The notes: generated from the sequence alone by a model not told the origin. 64,000 nt of DNA from Candidatus Gastranaerophilales bacterium (GCA_944324305.1 CALUVV010000008.1:62001-126000); one strand, 5' to 3'; numbered from the stretch's first letter, positions 1 to 9,537 are shown. Program-made: numbers and translations.

Positions 1-1713
1 AAGGTAATTCTCATCAACAGAAACTCCTGTGTATTCCATATCAGCGAGAACAAAGGTTAGTGGAACTTCTACATTATATGTAAGTTCTAATTCTTTTTCA
101 TCAAGATTGTTAATCCAGAATTTTGTTAATTCTATTACAGTGGAAATTTCATCAGCCGCATAATTAAGAATAGTATCTGACGGAGCATCCGCAAAATGAA
201 TTTGTTTTTTCTTATTTTTCTCAAACGGCGTATACTGAACAACAGCATGGTTTAAGTGTTCCATAGCCTGAATATCCAATTCATGATTCCTTTGCGGGTC
301 TTTTACATAACTTGCCAGAGCAGTATCAAAAATGATACCGTTTGCACAAATATCCAGACATCTTAATATATTAAATGCCGTTTTTGCATTATGTGTTGTC
401 TTATAAACACCTGCATTCTCAAACAGAGGTTTAAGGACAGCCAAAACATCAGTCAATCGAAGTTGATTTTCAATATTTGAATGATTTATCGGCACATAAA
501 AAGTTTTTGTGACCGCGCTCCCGCCTGAATATTTTATATTTTTACAGGCCGAAAAATCAGTGTTATATGCAAAAGAAAAACCAGTTACAAGCGAACTTAC
601 CGCACTTCTGACATCAGCGTATATATTAAATGCAATTAAAGACTGTTTTTGAAGTTCTGCAGCCATATCAGCCAAATCGGAAGAATCTGTAATAAGTTTT
701 TTCTCAAATTTAAAATCAGACTCTTTATTGATTTCCTCATTAACGGCATCAGCAAAAAAGCCCAGCTGCAAAGAAGCGTCGGAAGGCAAATTCGCAGATG
801 CTGTACGTTCAATTTTATCAAATGAATACATTATTTCATTAATGTTTTTGATAAATGTATAAAACTGCATTTTCTTTAAAAATTCAGTAACAACAGCAAC
901 TTCAGGCAAATCAACTTTTGCTTTATCAATATCAAAATCAATATCAACATCCCTTACGATAGTCGCGAGGTATTGGCTCATTTTTGCCTGCTCTTTACCT
1001 GAACAAATTTTTTCTCTGACGGATTTTTCCGCAATATTTTCACAATCTGCAAGAACAGCATCCAGAGTTCCGTATTTGGCAAGAAGTTTTTGCGCTGTTT
1101 TTTCTCCTATGCCCTTCACCCCGGGAATACAATCAGATACATCGCCCCGCAGACCTTTATAATCAATAACCTGATCAGGATAAACCCCGAGTTTTTCAAA
1201 AATTCTATCCCAGTTATATTCGATTAACTCCCCTTTAGCGGGTAAAATAACCTTTACACAGCCTTCTTTATCAACAAGCTGAAATGCATCCTGATCTCCT
1301 GTTAAAATTAATACTTTATGTCCTAGTTCACAAGCTTTTTTTGAAATCGTACCTATAACATCATCTGCTTCAAAGCCTTCCTTAGTATAAACAGGAATAT
1401 TAAATGCCTTTAAACCGTCATATATTAAATTCATTTGAGTACGCATATTGTCAGGCATAGCTTCACGATTGCATTTATAATCGGCAAATGTTTCCGTTCT
1501 GAATGTATGATGGCTGACATCAAAAGCAACGGCAATGGCATCGGCATTTAATTCACTGTTCTTAAGCAAGTCAAAAACAGCCTTAAAAAATCCGTATACA
1601 GCCCAAGTGGGAGTACCATCGGATGTTCTCATATTACTTCTCTCTAATGCATAGTATTGTCGGAAAGCTAACGCATGACCGTCAATTAAAATAAGTGTTT
1701 TATTATTACTCAT
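1..1713 (-). CDS. polA: DNA polymerase I, N-terminal part (cut by window edge)
   Basis: The reading frame starts at an ATG at 1713 and stays open to base 1, giving about 571 residues. The rest of the polymerase domain lies outside the window. The N-terminus begins MSNNKTLILIDGHALAFR, the start of the 5'-nuclease (flap endonuclease) domain. GFEADDVIGT and the helix-hairpin-helix-like GVKGIGEKTAQKLL follow. The region from about residue 290 should be the 3'-5' exonuclease fold, but the place expected for the DxE metal ligands reads IAFNIYADVRS, so proofreading is probably lost, as in several bacterial Pol I enzymes. The protein works in DNA repair and Okazaki fragment processing. It lies downstream of clpX, separated by a hairpin terminator. 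Confidence 0.93.
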   Translation of the reverse strand, partial: MSNNKTLILIDGHALAFRQYYALERSNMRTSDGTPTWAVYGFFKAVFDLLKNSELNADAIAVAFDVSHHTFRTETFADYKCNREAMPDNMRTQMNLIYDGLKAFNIPVYTKEGFEADDVIGTISKKACELGHKVLILTGDQDAFQLVDKEGCVKVILPAKGELIEYNWDRIFEKLGVYPDQVIDYKGLRGDVSDCIPGVKGIGEKTAQKLLAKYGTLDAVLADCENIAEKSVREKICSGKEQAKMSQYLATIVRDVDIDFDIDKAKVDLPEVAVVTEFLKKMQFYTFIKNINEIMYSFDKIERTASANLPSDASLQLGFFADAVNEEINKESDFKFEKKLITDSSDLADMAAELQKQSLIAFNIYADVRSAVSSLVTGFSFAYNTDFSACKNIKYSGGSAVTKTFYVPINHSNIENQLRLTDVLAVLKPLFENAGVYKTTHNAKTAFNILRCLDICANGIIFDTALASYVKDPQRNHELDIQAMEHLNHAVVQYTPFEKNKKKQIHFADAPSDTILNYAADEISTVIELTKFWINNLDEKELELTYNVEVPLTFVLADMEYTGVSVDENYL

Positions 1714-1770
1714 ACTTATATTTTTCCATAAATACAAGTATTTTACAAATATGTTAAGTATTTTTTCACT

Positions 1771-1798
1771 AAAAAAGGTGATTTTACAATCACCTTTT
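1771..1798 (-). terminator. Rho-independent terminator after clpX
   Basis: Inverted repeat AAAAGGTGATT/AATCACCTTTT with a 4-base loop, just beyond the clpX stop. Read on the minus strand it ends in a T run. It separates clpX from polA. Confidence 0.75.
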
Positions 1799-1805
1799 CA
1801 TCAAT

Positions 1806-3110
1806 TTATGCTGTAATTTCTTTATCTTTTACCGTGGTAGGAAGCGGCACAACCTGAGCATTTTTCCGATTTCTAACCATATCTGCCGTAACTACAAACT
1901 TTGTCATATCATTCTTTGTCGGAACATCATACATTACATCAAGCATAATTTCCTCAACAATTGAACGCAATGCCCTTGCACCTGTCTTACGCTTTATAGC
2001 TTCCTGAGCAATTAAATCTATAGCTTCCGGTTCAAATTCCAAATCAACACCATCCATTTCCAATAAACACTTATATTGTTTAAGAACAGCATTTTTAGGT
2101 TCTGTCAAAATCATTTTTAATGTTTTTTCGTTCAACTCGTCAAGAACAGCATAAATAGGAACACGGCCTATAAATTCAGGTATTAAGCCGAATTTTAACA
2201 AATCTTCGGGCTGAAGCTTTTTAAGCATTCTGACAGCTGCGGCATCTTTTTCCGCCTGTGTCATCGGAGCTTTTGCGCCAAATCCCACGGAAGTACCTTC
2301 GCCGGCTCTGCGTTCAACAATTTTTTCCAAACCGACAAACGCACCGCCGACAATAAATAATATATTACTTGTGTCTATTTCAATAAATTCCTGATGAGGA
2401 TGTTTTCTTCCGCCCTGAGGAGGAACATGCGCAACAGTACCTTCAATCATCTTTAATAAAGCCTGTTGTACACCTTCACCGGATACATCACGCGTAATAG
2501 AAGTGTTTTCGGATTTTCTTGAAATTTTATCAATTTCATCTATATAGATAATACCGCGTTCAGCTTTGGCAGAATCAAATTCGGCATTCTGGTAAAGACG
2601 CAAAAGAATATTTTCAACGTCATCACCCACGTAACCCGCTTCGGTTAAAGTAGTAGCATCGGCAACCGCAAAAGGCACATCAAGCATTTTTGCAAGTGTC
2701 TGGGCTAGTAGCGTTTTACCTGAACCTGTAGGACCGACAAGCAAAATATTTGACTTTTGTATTTCAACATTATTTTTTAAGTCGGCAGTTTTATTGTGTT
2801 TCAGCCGTTTATAATGGTTATAAACAGCAACGGATAAAACTTTTTTTGCATCATCCTGACCTACAATGTATTCATCAAGGTAAGCTTTAATCTCATGCGG
2901 TTTCGGAATAGGTTTTTCTTCCGCTGAAGTTTCTGCATCATTACCTTCTTTATCTTTATTCTCAAAAAATTCTTCATCGAGAATTTGATTGCACAAATCA
3001 ACACATTCATCACAAATATACACTTCAGGACCGGCAATAAGTTTTTTTACCTGATCTTGAGATTTTCCGCAAAATGAACATTTTAATCTGCTATCGTCAT
3101 GCTTTGGCAT
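1806..3110 (-). CDS. clpX: ATP-dependent Clp protease ATP-binding subunit ClpX
   Basis: 434 residues, the usual ClpX length. The N-terminal zinc-binding domain shows Cys11, Cys14, Cys33 and Cys36. The AAA+ core has Walker A GPTGSGKT at 126-133 and Walker [11 protein letters not shown]. The loop that docks on ClpP is of the IGF type (VGF here, in TSVGFGAK). ClpX unfolds tagged substrates and feeds them to ClpP. It lies 15 bases downstream of clpP in the same direction, and tig is further upstream, the classic tig-clpP-clpX order. Initiation is at ATG 3110 with AAGGAATTAATA upstream. Confidence 0.98.
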   Translation of the reverse strand: MPKHDDSRLKCSFCGKSQDQVKKLIAGPEVYICDECVDLCNQILDEEFFENKDKEGNDAETSAEEKPIPKPHEIKAYLDEYIVGQDDAKKVLSVAVYNHYKRLKHNKTADLKNNVEIQKSNILLVGPTGSGKTLLAQTLAKMLDVPFAVADATTLTEAGYVGDDVENILLRLYQNAEFDSAKAERGIIYIDEIDKISRKSENTSITRDVSGEGVQQALLKMIEGTVAHVPPQGGRKHPHQEFIEIDTSNILFIVGGAFVGLEKIVERRAGEGTSVGFGAKAPMTQAEKDAAAVRMLKKLQPEDLLKFGLIPEFIGRVPIYAVLDELNEKTLKMILTEPKNAVLKQYKCLLEMDGVDLEFEPEAIDLIAQEAIKRKTGARALRSIVEEIMLDVMYDVPTKNDMTKFVVTADMVRNRKNAQVVPLPTTVKDKEITA

Positions 3111-3125
3111 TATTAATTCCTTTTA

Positions 3126-3716
3126 CTACTTAATTATATCTCTTGATACAACTTTATCAATCATACCGTATTCAAGTGCTTCTGCAGGTGTCATAATATA
3201 ATCACGGTCAGTGTCTTTTTCAATTTTCTTAATAGACTGTCCTGTATTAGAAGCAAGAATTTCATTTAAAGCTTTTTTAATTCTGATAATTTCAGCTGCT
3301 TGAATTTCTATATCGGTAGCCTGTCCTTGAGCACCGCCTAAGGGCTGGTGTATTAAAACACGGGAATGCGGTAAAGCCATTCTCTTGCCTTTAGCACCCG
3401 ATGATAACAGGAAAGCACCCATAGAAGCGGCCTGTCCTAAGCAAATAGTTGAAACATCAGCTCTGATATGCTGCATTGTATCATAAATTGCAAACCCTGC
3501 AGTTACGGAGCCGCCCGGGCTGTTAATGTACAGCATAATGTCTTTTTCAGGATTTTCACTATCCAATAATAACAACTGAGCAACAACCAAATTTGCTACC
3601 ATATCGTCAATAGGAGTTCCTAAGAAAATAATTCTTTCTCTCAATAATCTTGAAAAAATATCGAAAGAACGTTCGCCTCTGCTTGATTGTTCAATTACTA
3701 CCGGTACAAAGCTCAT
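3126..3716 (-). CDS. clpP: ATP-dependent Clp protease proteolytic subunit
   Basis: 196 residues. The catalytic triad is visible as Ser98 (GQAASMGA), His123 (LIHQP) and Asp172 (DRDYIMT), close to the E. coli positions. ClpP forms the two-ring peptidase barrel that works with ClpX (next gene, 15 bases downstream) and other Clp ATPases. It starts [10 protein letters not shown], so little or no propeptide is evident. Confidence 0.98.
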   Translation of the reverse strand: MSFVPVVIEQSSRGERSFDIFSRLLRERIIFLGTPIDDMVANLVVAQLLLLDSENPEKDIMLYINSPGGSVTAGFAIYDTMQHIRADVSTICLGQAASMGAFLLSSGAKGKRMALPHSRVLIHQPLGGAQGQATDIEIQAAEIIRIKKALNEILASNTGQSIKKIEKDTDRDYIMTPAEALEYGMIDKVVSRDIIK

Positions 3717-3825
3717 TTTTTTTAACCCTTTCCGCCGATTATCAATCGACTTTTATAATGATAAGAGGTTTGTGCACCTCTTTTACTTTTTACAATAAAA
3801 TTATATAACTTTACTTAATATTAAT

Positions 3826-3854
3826 CAAAAATGTGCCGTTGTAAATACGGCACA
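3826..3854 (-). terminator. Rho-independent terminator after tig
   Basis: Stem TGTGCCGT/ACGGCACA (3832-3839 and 3847-3854) with a 7-base loop, followed on the minus strand by TTTTTG. It lies 18 bases past the tig stop, so tig may be transcribed apart from clpP-clpX. Confidence 0.75.
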
Positions 3855-3872
3855 TATATTAATTTTGATTTA

Positions 3873-5165
3873 CTATTTGATTTCAACTTTATTGTTTTCC
3901 ATCAAAAAGTCTCTTACTTTATCATTCATAGCCTGCTGTGAAATAGAAGCAAGAACTTCCGGATTTTGACCGAGCTGCTTAATTAAGTCTTGCGGTTTTA
4001 AACCGTAAGCAGCACCTAATTGAGCAAACTTAGTTTCTAAATCTTTTTGTTCAAGTTTAATATTTTCTTCTTTAGCTATTTTGTCGATAACAAGAGAATT
4101 TTTAATTCTTACAAGAGCATCTTCATTAAGGTTTTTCAACAACTGATCTTCACCCTGCGATTTTACAAGAGCATCCCAATTGATACCTTGAGCGGCAAGT
4201 CTTTGTTTATATTCTTCTCTCAAAGAATTAGCTTCTCTGTCAATCATAGATTGAGGAATTTCAACTTTTGAAGCGTCAATTACTGTCTTAAACACTTCAT
4301 TTTCAGAATTTTGTTTATTTGTTCTTTCTCTTTGAGATTCCAAATATTTTTGAATATCGGCTTTCAATTCATCAACATTTTTAAAAGGACCTACCTTTTG
4401 AGCGAATTCGTCATTCAATTCAGGTAATTTCTTTTCTTTAATTTCATTTATTTTAATTTTAAAAGTTGCAGGCTGTCCTTTAAGTTTTTCATCATGGTAA
4501 TTTTCAGGGAAAGTTACCTTAATTTCAAATTCATCATTAAGATTTTTACCTACAAGCTGTTCGGCAAAGCCTGGGATAAAGTTTGAATGAGCTAAATCCA
4601 AGGGATAATTTTTAGCTTCACCGCCCTGAATTTTTTCACCGTTTGCATAACCATCGAAATCTATCACGGCAATATCAGTATCTTTTGTCGGTCTGTCAAT
4701 AACGATTTCCTGAGTACTGTGCTGGTTTAAAAGATTATCAATAGATTTTTGCATTGCATCTTCTTCGATAGGTGAATCTTTAACTTCAAGAGTTAAACCT
4801 TTATATTGTCCGAGAGTAACTTCAGGTCTCAATTCGGCTTTAGCAGTTACTGTTAAATCTTCACCGATATTAAAATTATAGTTTGTAATATACGGCTGAG
4901 CAATAATATCAAGGTTATTATCAACTACTGCCTGATTAATAGCTTTCGGCATCAAATTTTCAATAGCTTCCTGTTTAATTCTTTCCGTTCCTACATGTCT
5001 TTCTACAACCGCACGCGGAGCTTTCCCTTTTCTGAAACCGTCAATATTAACATACTGGGAAATTTTTTGAACAGCTTTATTGTAAGCATCTGCAGCATCT
5101 TTTGCCGGAATTGTAATATCTAATTTTACAACATTTTCTTTTTCTTTTTCTAAAGTAACTTTCAT
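3873..5165 (-). CDS. tig: Trigger factor, ribosome-associated chaperone
   Basis: 430 residues, full length. The N-terminal ribosome-binding domain carries the signature GFRKGKAP. The middle PPIase (FKBP-like) domain spans roughly residues 160-245 (DFDGYANGEKIQGG, FIPGFAEQLVG). The C-terminal part is the helical substrate-binding arm. Trigger factor binds nascent chains at the ribosome exit tunnel. It heads the tig/clpP/clpX cluster, and a terminator follows its stop. Confidence 0.96.
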   Translation of the reverse strand: MKVTLEKEKENVVKLDITIPAKDAADAYNKAVQKISQYVNIDGFRKGKAPRAVVERHVGTERIKQEAIENLMPKAINQAVVDNNLDIIAQPYITNYNFNIGEDLTVTAKAELRPEVTLGQYKGLTLEVKDSPIEEDAMQKSIDNLLNQHSTQEIVIDRPTKDTDIAVIDFDGYANGEKIQGGEAKNYPLDLAHSNFIPGFAEQLVGKNLNDEFEIKVTFPENYHDEKLKGQPATFKIKINEIKEKKLPELNDEFAQKVGPFKNVDELKADIQKYLESQRERTNKQNSENEVFKTVIDASKVEIPQSMIDREANSLREEYKQRLAAQGINWDALVKSQGEDQLLKNLNEDALVRIKNSLVIDKIAKEENIKLEQKDLETKFAQLGAAYGLKPQDLIKQLGQNPEVLASISQQAMNDKVRDFLMENNKVEIK

Positions 5166-5241
5166 ATCTAAATCCTTATATTAATTAATACATGTGTATT
5201 AATCATACCGCAAAAAAGAATTTGTGCAAGTTATAAGCAAA

Positions 5242-5262
5242 GGCGGGAATAAAATACCCGCC
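5242..5262 (-). terminator. Possible weak terminator after the prepilin gene
   Basis: Stem GGCGGG/CCCGCC with a 9-base AT loop, 6 bases past the prepilin stop. The following T run on the minus strand is short (TTTGC), so efficiency is doubtful. Confidence 0.45.
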
Positions 5263-5267
5263 GAAAT

Positions 5268-5953
5268 TTAATAGTTCATTTCCCAGTTATCATTCAATAT
5301 TTTTCCGAAACAGCCGTAAAGCTCCACACTGGAAGATGCGCAATGAGTATTATACATATTCTCTCTTTCTTCCTTAGTTAAAGGGGCGTTTTCGCCGAAA
5401 TCATCAATTAGAGCATTACTATATATCATAAGCCAGAATAAATCCCTGCCTTGAATATTAGGTCCTTTAGCTCCGTTAATATCAACACCGAGATTTACAA
5501 GTATTTGTCCCGCAGGAGAATAAAGAGGTCTGATTGATGCACCATTAGATAAAACAAAAGATTTTGTTTTGGAAAAACTCGGGACAGAACCGTTAAGTTT
5601 ATTGTAAGCTGTTGAAAAACATTCATCTGTACTATCACACTCTTTAACAACTTTAAAATAAGATTTTATAAATGTATTTATCTCTTCCTGAGAATTTAAA
5701 CCTGCTTCCTTAAGATTAAGCGCATTTTTGTCGGTTTGATACTGCAAAAGAGCTTGACTAAATTCATTATAAACCTTATGCAGCTGAGTTACATAAATTT
5801 TACGCTGATGATTTTGCATTAATGACGGGACGGTCATTGCAGATACTACACCGATTATGCCTAAAGTTACCAAAACCTCTGCTAAAGTAAATGCAGGAGC
5901 TGAGCCTAAAGTCTGCCCCCCCCCCGAGTTTCATAATTAAACAATTTTTTCAT
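5268..5953 (-). CDS. Type IV prepilin-like protein, leader frame broken by a 10-base G tract
   Basis: The start is ATG 5953 with GAAAGGAG upstream. The leader MKKLFNYET is followed by a G10 run (C on the top strand, 5916-5925), then the prepilin motif AFTLAEV with Glu at +5 and a hydrophobic helix. Nine codons plus one base precede the run, so 8 or 11 G would join the leader to the pilin. With 10 G translation stops six codons later. The intact part is about 200 residues, with DINGAKGPNIQGRD and the family C-terminus CFGKILNDNWEMNY. It belongs to the same subfamily as the genes ending at 29819, 33511 and 36503. Function inferred: minor or variable pilin/pseudopilin. Confidence 0.85.
5916..5925. 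repeat. C10 homopolymer in prepilin leader
   Basis: Ten C on the top strand, in the context CTG-C10-GAG. It sits inside the leader codons of the minus-strand prepilin gene. In-frame lengths are 8 or 11. Confidence 0.9.
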
Positions 5954-5985
5954 AACTGCTCCTTTCTTTAAATTTTATTATAACA

Positions 5986-6013
5986 CAAAACAGCCTCAAA
6001 TTCCAGAGGCTGT
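5986..6013 (-). terminator. Rho-independent terminator after the alcohol dehydrogenase
   Basis: Stem ACAGCCTC/GAGGCTGT with an 8-base loop, then TTTTG on the minus strand, 20 bases beyond the dehydrogenase stop. Confidence 0.75.
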
Positions 6014-6033
6014 TATTATGTTTCACAAGAGTT

Positions 6034-7194
6034 TTATGAAGCTTTTACAATATCATATGCAGCTTCGGCATCAATTGCACCTTTCTCTCCGAGTGCTGTA
6101 CCGCGTTTCGCAAATCGTCCCCGAATTTTTTGAGCAGCTTCTTCTGCATTTATATCATAATCCGATAATCTTGTTTTCATGCCTAACGAATTAAAAAATG
6201 TTTCGATTTTATCAACGGCAATATCAGCAGCCTTCAAATCAACAGGCTCATTTACTCCGAAAACTTCTCTTGCAAGTTTCGCAAGTTTTTTAGATTTGCT
6301 TACTTTCTGATTTCTCAACAATCTCGGTTCTATAATAGCTAAACTTTGCCCGTGGTCAATTCCGTAAAAAGCGGTCAATTCATGTCCTATCATATGAGTT
6401 GCCCAATCTTGCGGAACTCCCAAAGAAATCCAGTAATTTAAACCGCAGGTAGCACACCAGAATACATTTGCCCTTGCGCCATAATCATCAGGATTGGCAA
6501 TAACTTTCGGAGCTTCTTTTATTAGAGTTCTTAAAATACCGAGAGCCCAATCGTCCTGAAGCGGCGAATTAACATCATATGTGCAGTACTGTTCCATTAC
6601 ATGCACAAAAGTATCAACAATACCGTTTACTGTCTGCTTAACAGGCAGGCTGAACGTAACTTGAGGATCAATTATTGAAAATTGCGGATATAACGGCTCC
6701 CACTGAAAAGCGAGTTTTTCGTCTGTAGATATTCTTGAAATTACCGCACCGTTATTCATTTCTGAACCCGTAGCAGGTAAAGTGATTACATCCGCCAGAG
6801 GCAATGCGTCAGTTACGGGATTTTGCTCTATCATAAAATAATCATAAGCATCTTTTTCACCGTAATATTTTGAGGCCGCAGCAATAAATTTTGTACCGTC
6901 TAAAACAGAACCGCCGCCGACAGCCAGCAGAAAGTCTATGCCTTCACTTTTTACAATATCAACAGCTTTCATCAAAGTTTCATACTTCGGATTGGGCTCA
7001 ATACCGCCGAACTCCAAAACATCATAACCTTCAAGAGCATTTTTTACCTGTTCATATACGCCGTTTTTCTTAATTGAACCGCCGCCGTATGTTATTAAAA
7101 TCTTTTTTGACTTATCTATAAGTTCAGGAAGTTTTGCAATAGTACCCTTTCCAAACACAATACGTGTCGGACAATAAAATTCAAAATTATTCAT
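6034..7194 (-). CDS. Iron-containing alcohol dehydrogenase (YqhD/butanol dehydrogenase type)
   Basis: About 386 residues. The N-terminus NNFEFYCPTRIVFGKG and the nucleotide-binding GGGSVLDGTKFIAAA are typical of group III Fe-dependent alcohol dehydrogenases of the YqhD/BdhA kind. The metal-binding helix region includes DTFVHVMEQY and the downstream histidines in HMIGHEL and GIDHGQS. It should reduce aldehydes with NAD(P)H in the cytoplasm, a fermentative redox sink. I place the start at ATG 7194, behind AAAGGAG with 7-base spacing. The frame also opens at a TTG two codons upstream. It is a single-gene unit with its own terminator. Confidence 0.9.
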   Translation of the reverse strand: MNNFEFYCPTRIVFGKGTIAKLPELIDKSKKILITYGGGSIKKNGVYEQVKNALEGYDVLEFGGIEPNPKYETLMKAVDIVKSEGIDFLLAVGGGSVLDGTKFIAAASKYYGEKDAYDYFMIEQNPVTDALPLADVITLPATGSEMNNGAVISRISTDEKLAFQWEPLYPQFSIIDPQVTFSLPVKQTVNGIVDTFVHVMEQYCTYDVNSPLQDDWALGILRTLIKEAPKVIANPDDYGARANVFWCATCGLNYWISLGVPQDWATHMIGHELTAFYGIDHGQSLAIIEPRLLRNQKVSKSKKLAKLAREVFGVNEPVDLKAADIAVDKIETFFNSLGMKTRLSDYDINAEEAAQKIRGRFAKRGTALGEKGAIDAEAAYDIVKAS

Positions 7195-7293
7195 AAACAA
7201 ACTCCTTTCAGTAAAGTTATGTTAGTATAAATTTTTAATATTGTCAAAATAAAACATGTTTTTGATACAATATCTTTCGGAAGAGGAGAAAGT

Positions 7294-7920
7294 ATGGAAT
7301 TTATCAATTCAATTTTAGGGTATTTAATAAATTTTATTGAACATATAATAACGCTTATGGGTCCCTGGGGAATAAGTTTGCTTATGGCAATCGAATCGTG
7401 TAATATACCGCTGCCGAGTGAAGCTATTTTGCCTTTCGCGGGTTATATAGTCAGTAAGGGAGAAATGAATTTTCACGTAGCGGCATTTGCAGGAGCGTTC
7501 GGCTGTGTTCTGGGCTCAATACCTTCATACTATCTCGGCTATTTCGGCGGCAGAAAGTTTGTTGAAAAATACGGTAAATACTTTTTAATCTCACATAAAG
7601 ACCTTGAAGAAGCGGACAAGTGGGTTGAAAAATATGGAGATTGGGCATTTTTCTTATGCAGGATGCTTCCTGTAGTAAGAACATTTATTTCTCTTCCTGC
7701 AGGAATTTTAAGAGCTAAAAAAAGAATTTTCTTTACTTTAACCTTCTTAGGGTCTCTTGTTTGGAGTTACCTGCTTGTATATGTAGGGGTTAAAATGGGC
7801 GAAAATATGGAAGCTTTCAAGCATATATGGCATAAATTTGATATTGCAATAGTTGTAATTTTCGGAATTCTTGGAGCCTTATATGTTTACAAACATGTTA
7901 AACATTTAAAAGAATCATAA
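7294..7920 (+). CDS. DedA family membrane protein
   Basis: 208 residues with several hydrophobic segments. Family marks are ESCNIPLPSEAILPFAGY near the N-terminus, GSIPSYYLGYFGGR, and FLCRMLPVVRTFISLPAG (the R-x3-P-x-R-T motif). DedA proteins are inner-membrane proteins linked to polyprenyl-phosphate or phospholipid flipping and envelope stability. The start ATG lies 7 bases behind AGAGGAG. The stop overlaps the convergent DUF488 gene by 6 bases. Confidence 0.9.
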   Translation: MEFINSILGYLINFIEHIITLMGPWGISLLMAIESCNIPLPSEAILPFAGYIVSKGEMNFHVAAFAGAFGCVLGSIPSYYLGYFGGRKFVEKYGKYFLISHKDLEEADKWVEKYGDWAFFLCRMLPVVRTFISLPAGILRAKKRIFFTLTFLGSLVWSYLLVYVGVKMGENMEAFKHIWHKFDIAIVVIFGILGALYVYKHVKHLKES

Positions 7921-8265
7921 TTTATTCAGAATAAAATCTCTGAGAACCGCAGCATGGTTAATCTTTTCATCTTTTGCCGCATATATAAGCGAAACTTTTT
8001 TCGTTTTTAAAATATCAATAATTTGATTAACCGCACTGTTATGCCTTAGTTCCTCAGTATATTTTTTAGTAAAGTCCTTAAATTTTTCAGGCTCATGATT
8101 AAACCACTTTCTTAAATCGGTGCTTGGAGCGACATCTTTAAGCCATAAATCAATGTGAGCATCTGTTTTAGCTTCGCCGCGCGGCCAGAGCCTGTCCACT
8201 AGTATTCTGTAACCATCGCTTTTTGAAGGAAGTTCATAAACCCGCTTAATTTGTAAATTATTCAT
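7915..8265 (-). CDS. DUF488 (YeaO-like) family protein
   Basis: 116 residues. It carries the family motif RILVDRLWPRG and, near the C-terminus, SLIYAAKDEKINHAAVL. These small cytoplasmic proteins are widespread but of unproven function. It overlaps dedA tail-to-tail by 6 bases and has no partner in an operon. Confidence 0.85.
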   Translation of the reverse strand: MNNLQIKRVYELPSKSDGYRILVDRLWPRGEAKTDAHIDLWLKDVAPSTDLRKWFNHEPEKFKDFTKKYTEELRHNSAVNQIIDILKTKKVSLIYAAKDEKINHAAVLRDFILNKL

Positions 8266-8305
8266 ACAATTATAATAAGTAATAAAGAATTTTTAACATT
8301 AGTCG

Positions 8306-9412
8306 TTAAGGCAAATCGCCATTATCATCAATATCATCTGATTTATCTAAAAATAATTGTTCAGCCTTTAAACTAACATCACGACTATTACAAACGCTGA
8401 ACTTTTTAAATAAACTGGCTATATGTGCCTTTACAGTATGTGTCGATATAGAAAATTTTTCAGCAATTTCATTATTACTATAACCTTCCATGACAGCTTT
8501 TAATACTCCAATCTCTCTTTCCGTTAAGTTAGGTAGTTTCCCTTTTCCTAAAACCTTAACTTCAACCATTACTTTATTATCTACAGATATATGAAAATAT
8601 TTCTTAATAAATTGAATAAATCTTTCAGAATTATACATATAAAACAATTGTTCCGTTTCATCATTAAATTCTTTTATTAATTCAACTCTACAGCCTGTAT
8701 TTTTGTGTTTTACAATGGTCCACCAATCTTCTTTAACATCATCTGTAATAAAAATTATTGGCTTTCCCACGCACAAAACATGGTCAATAATTTGTTTCCA
8801 TATAATCAAATCACCGTATTTTTCTCTCTCAGACTTTTTATCTTTGTCCATATAACCGGGCGGAATACTGTTTTCATATCTGGTCTTTCCCTCTTTATAG
8901 ACATATTTTAACTGTTCGTCAGTATATGGAGAACCAACCTTATTCTCATATAAGCCGGAAATTTTTTTTAGAATAAAATCATTGTCCCGTAATTTAGGCT
9001 GTTTTTCCTTATCACGGGAAATTGAAAGTAAAATGTCTTTAAAAGAGGTTTCTATAACTTTTAAAATTTTACTGTTATCTGCATCTTCCCAGGACGGATA
9101 CCTCATATTCTTAATTTCTCTTTGAATTTTATCAGAATACTCTTTAATCAATTTCTCAGTTTTATCATATACGCACTCGACCTCATTGATAACAGAAAGT
9201 CTGTTTTCGTGGTATTCCCAGCCGATTTGGTATGGAATCCATAAACGTTCTTTTAATTTTTCTAAAATATAAAACCAGGCATCACGAGTACTATTAGAAT
9301 ATCTGTATAGATTCAAAAATATATTCGTATCAAATACAAATAAAGCATTATTCCATAAAAAATCATATTCAAAATCCTGCATTTTATAATATTCTTTAAA
9401 TAATTTTTTCAT
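8306..9412 (-). CDS. PIN-like nuclease domain fused to LuxR-type DNA-binding domain
   Basis: 368 residues. The N-terminal part resembles the PIN-like domain group found in predicted RNases. Its acidic motifs include FVFDTNIFLNLYRY (Asp28), REKYGDLIIW (a likely second acidic site) and PIIFITDDVKEDWW near residues 215-230. From about residue 295 to 350 there is a complete LuxR/GerE helix-turn-helix (LTEREIGVLK, SNNEIAEKFSISTHTVKAH). The family assignment is from motifs only. The gene starts 48 bases downstream of tRNA-His in the same direction, with a terminator between and its own AAGGAG site. The combination suggests a sequence-targeted or self-regulating RNase. Function unknown. Confidence 0.75.
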   Translation of the reverse strand: MKKLFKEYYKMQDFEYDFLWNNALFVFDTNIFLNLYRYSNSTRDAWFYILEKLKERLWIPYQIGWEYHENRLSVINEVECVYDKTEKLIKEYSDKIQREIKNMRYPSWEDADNSKILKVIETSFKDILLSISRDKEKQPKLRDNDFILKKISGLYENKVGSPYTDEQLKYVYKEGKTRYENSIPPGYMDKDKKSEREKYGDLIIWKQIIDHVLCVGKPIIFITDDVKEDWWTIVKHKNTGCRVELIKEFNDETEQLFYMYNSERFIQFIKKYFHISVDNKVMVEVKVLGKGKLPNLTEREIGVLKAVMEGYSNNEIAEKFSISTHTVKAHIASLFKKFSVCNSRDVSLKAEQLFLDKSDDIDDNGDLP

Positions 9413-9433
9413 AAATCAGCTCCTTGACAACAA

Positions 9434-9457
9434 AAAAGCCCTGCGAACAGGGCTTTT
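9434..9457 (-). terminator. Rho-independent terminator after tRNA-His
   Basis: Stem AAAAGCCCTG/CAGGGCTTTT with a 4-base loop and six T on the minus strand, directly behind the tRNA 3' end. Confidence 0.85.
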
Positions 9458-9460
9458 AAA

Positions 9461-9537
9461 TGGGGCGTCTGATGGGATTCGAACCCATGCATATCGGAAC
9501 CACAATCCGAGGTCTTAACCGCTTGACGACAGACGCC
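9461..9537 (-). tRNA. tRNA-His (GTG anticodon)
   Basis: On the minus strand a full cloverleaf can be drawn. A 7-bp acceptor stem GCGTCTG/CAGACGC is preceded by the extra 5' G typical of tRNA-His, opposite C73. The anticodon stem TCGGA/TCCGA closes the loop TTGTGGT, giving anticodon GTG. The T arm is ATGGGTTCGAATCCCAT. The 3' CCA is encoded in the DNA. Confidence 0.97.

Noticed and set aside
636-821. Small minus-strand ORF inside polA and the many antisense ORFs inside clpB, glmS, metK and others
   Set aside because: They are out-of-frame shadows of clearly coding genes with no family resemblance.
3763-3782. Hairpin AAGAGGT/ACCTCTT between tig and clpP as a terminator for tig
   Set aside because: No T run follows on the minus strand, and a better terminator lies next to tig at 3826-3854.
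9412-9537. tRNA-His as an attachment site of an integrated element
   Set aside because: No integrase, partial tRNA repeat or phage genes are nearby.
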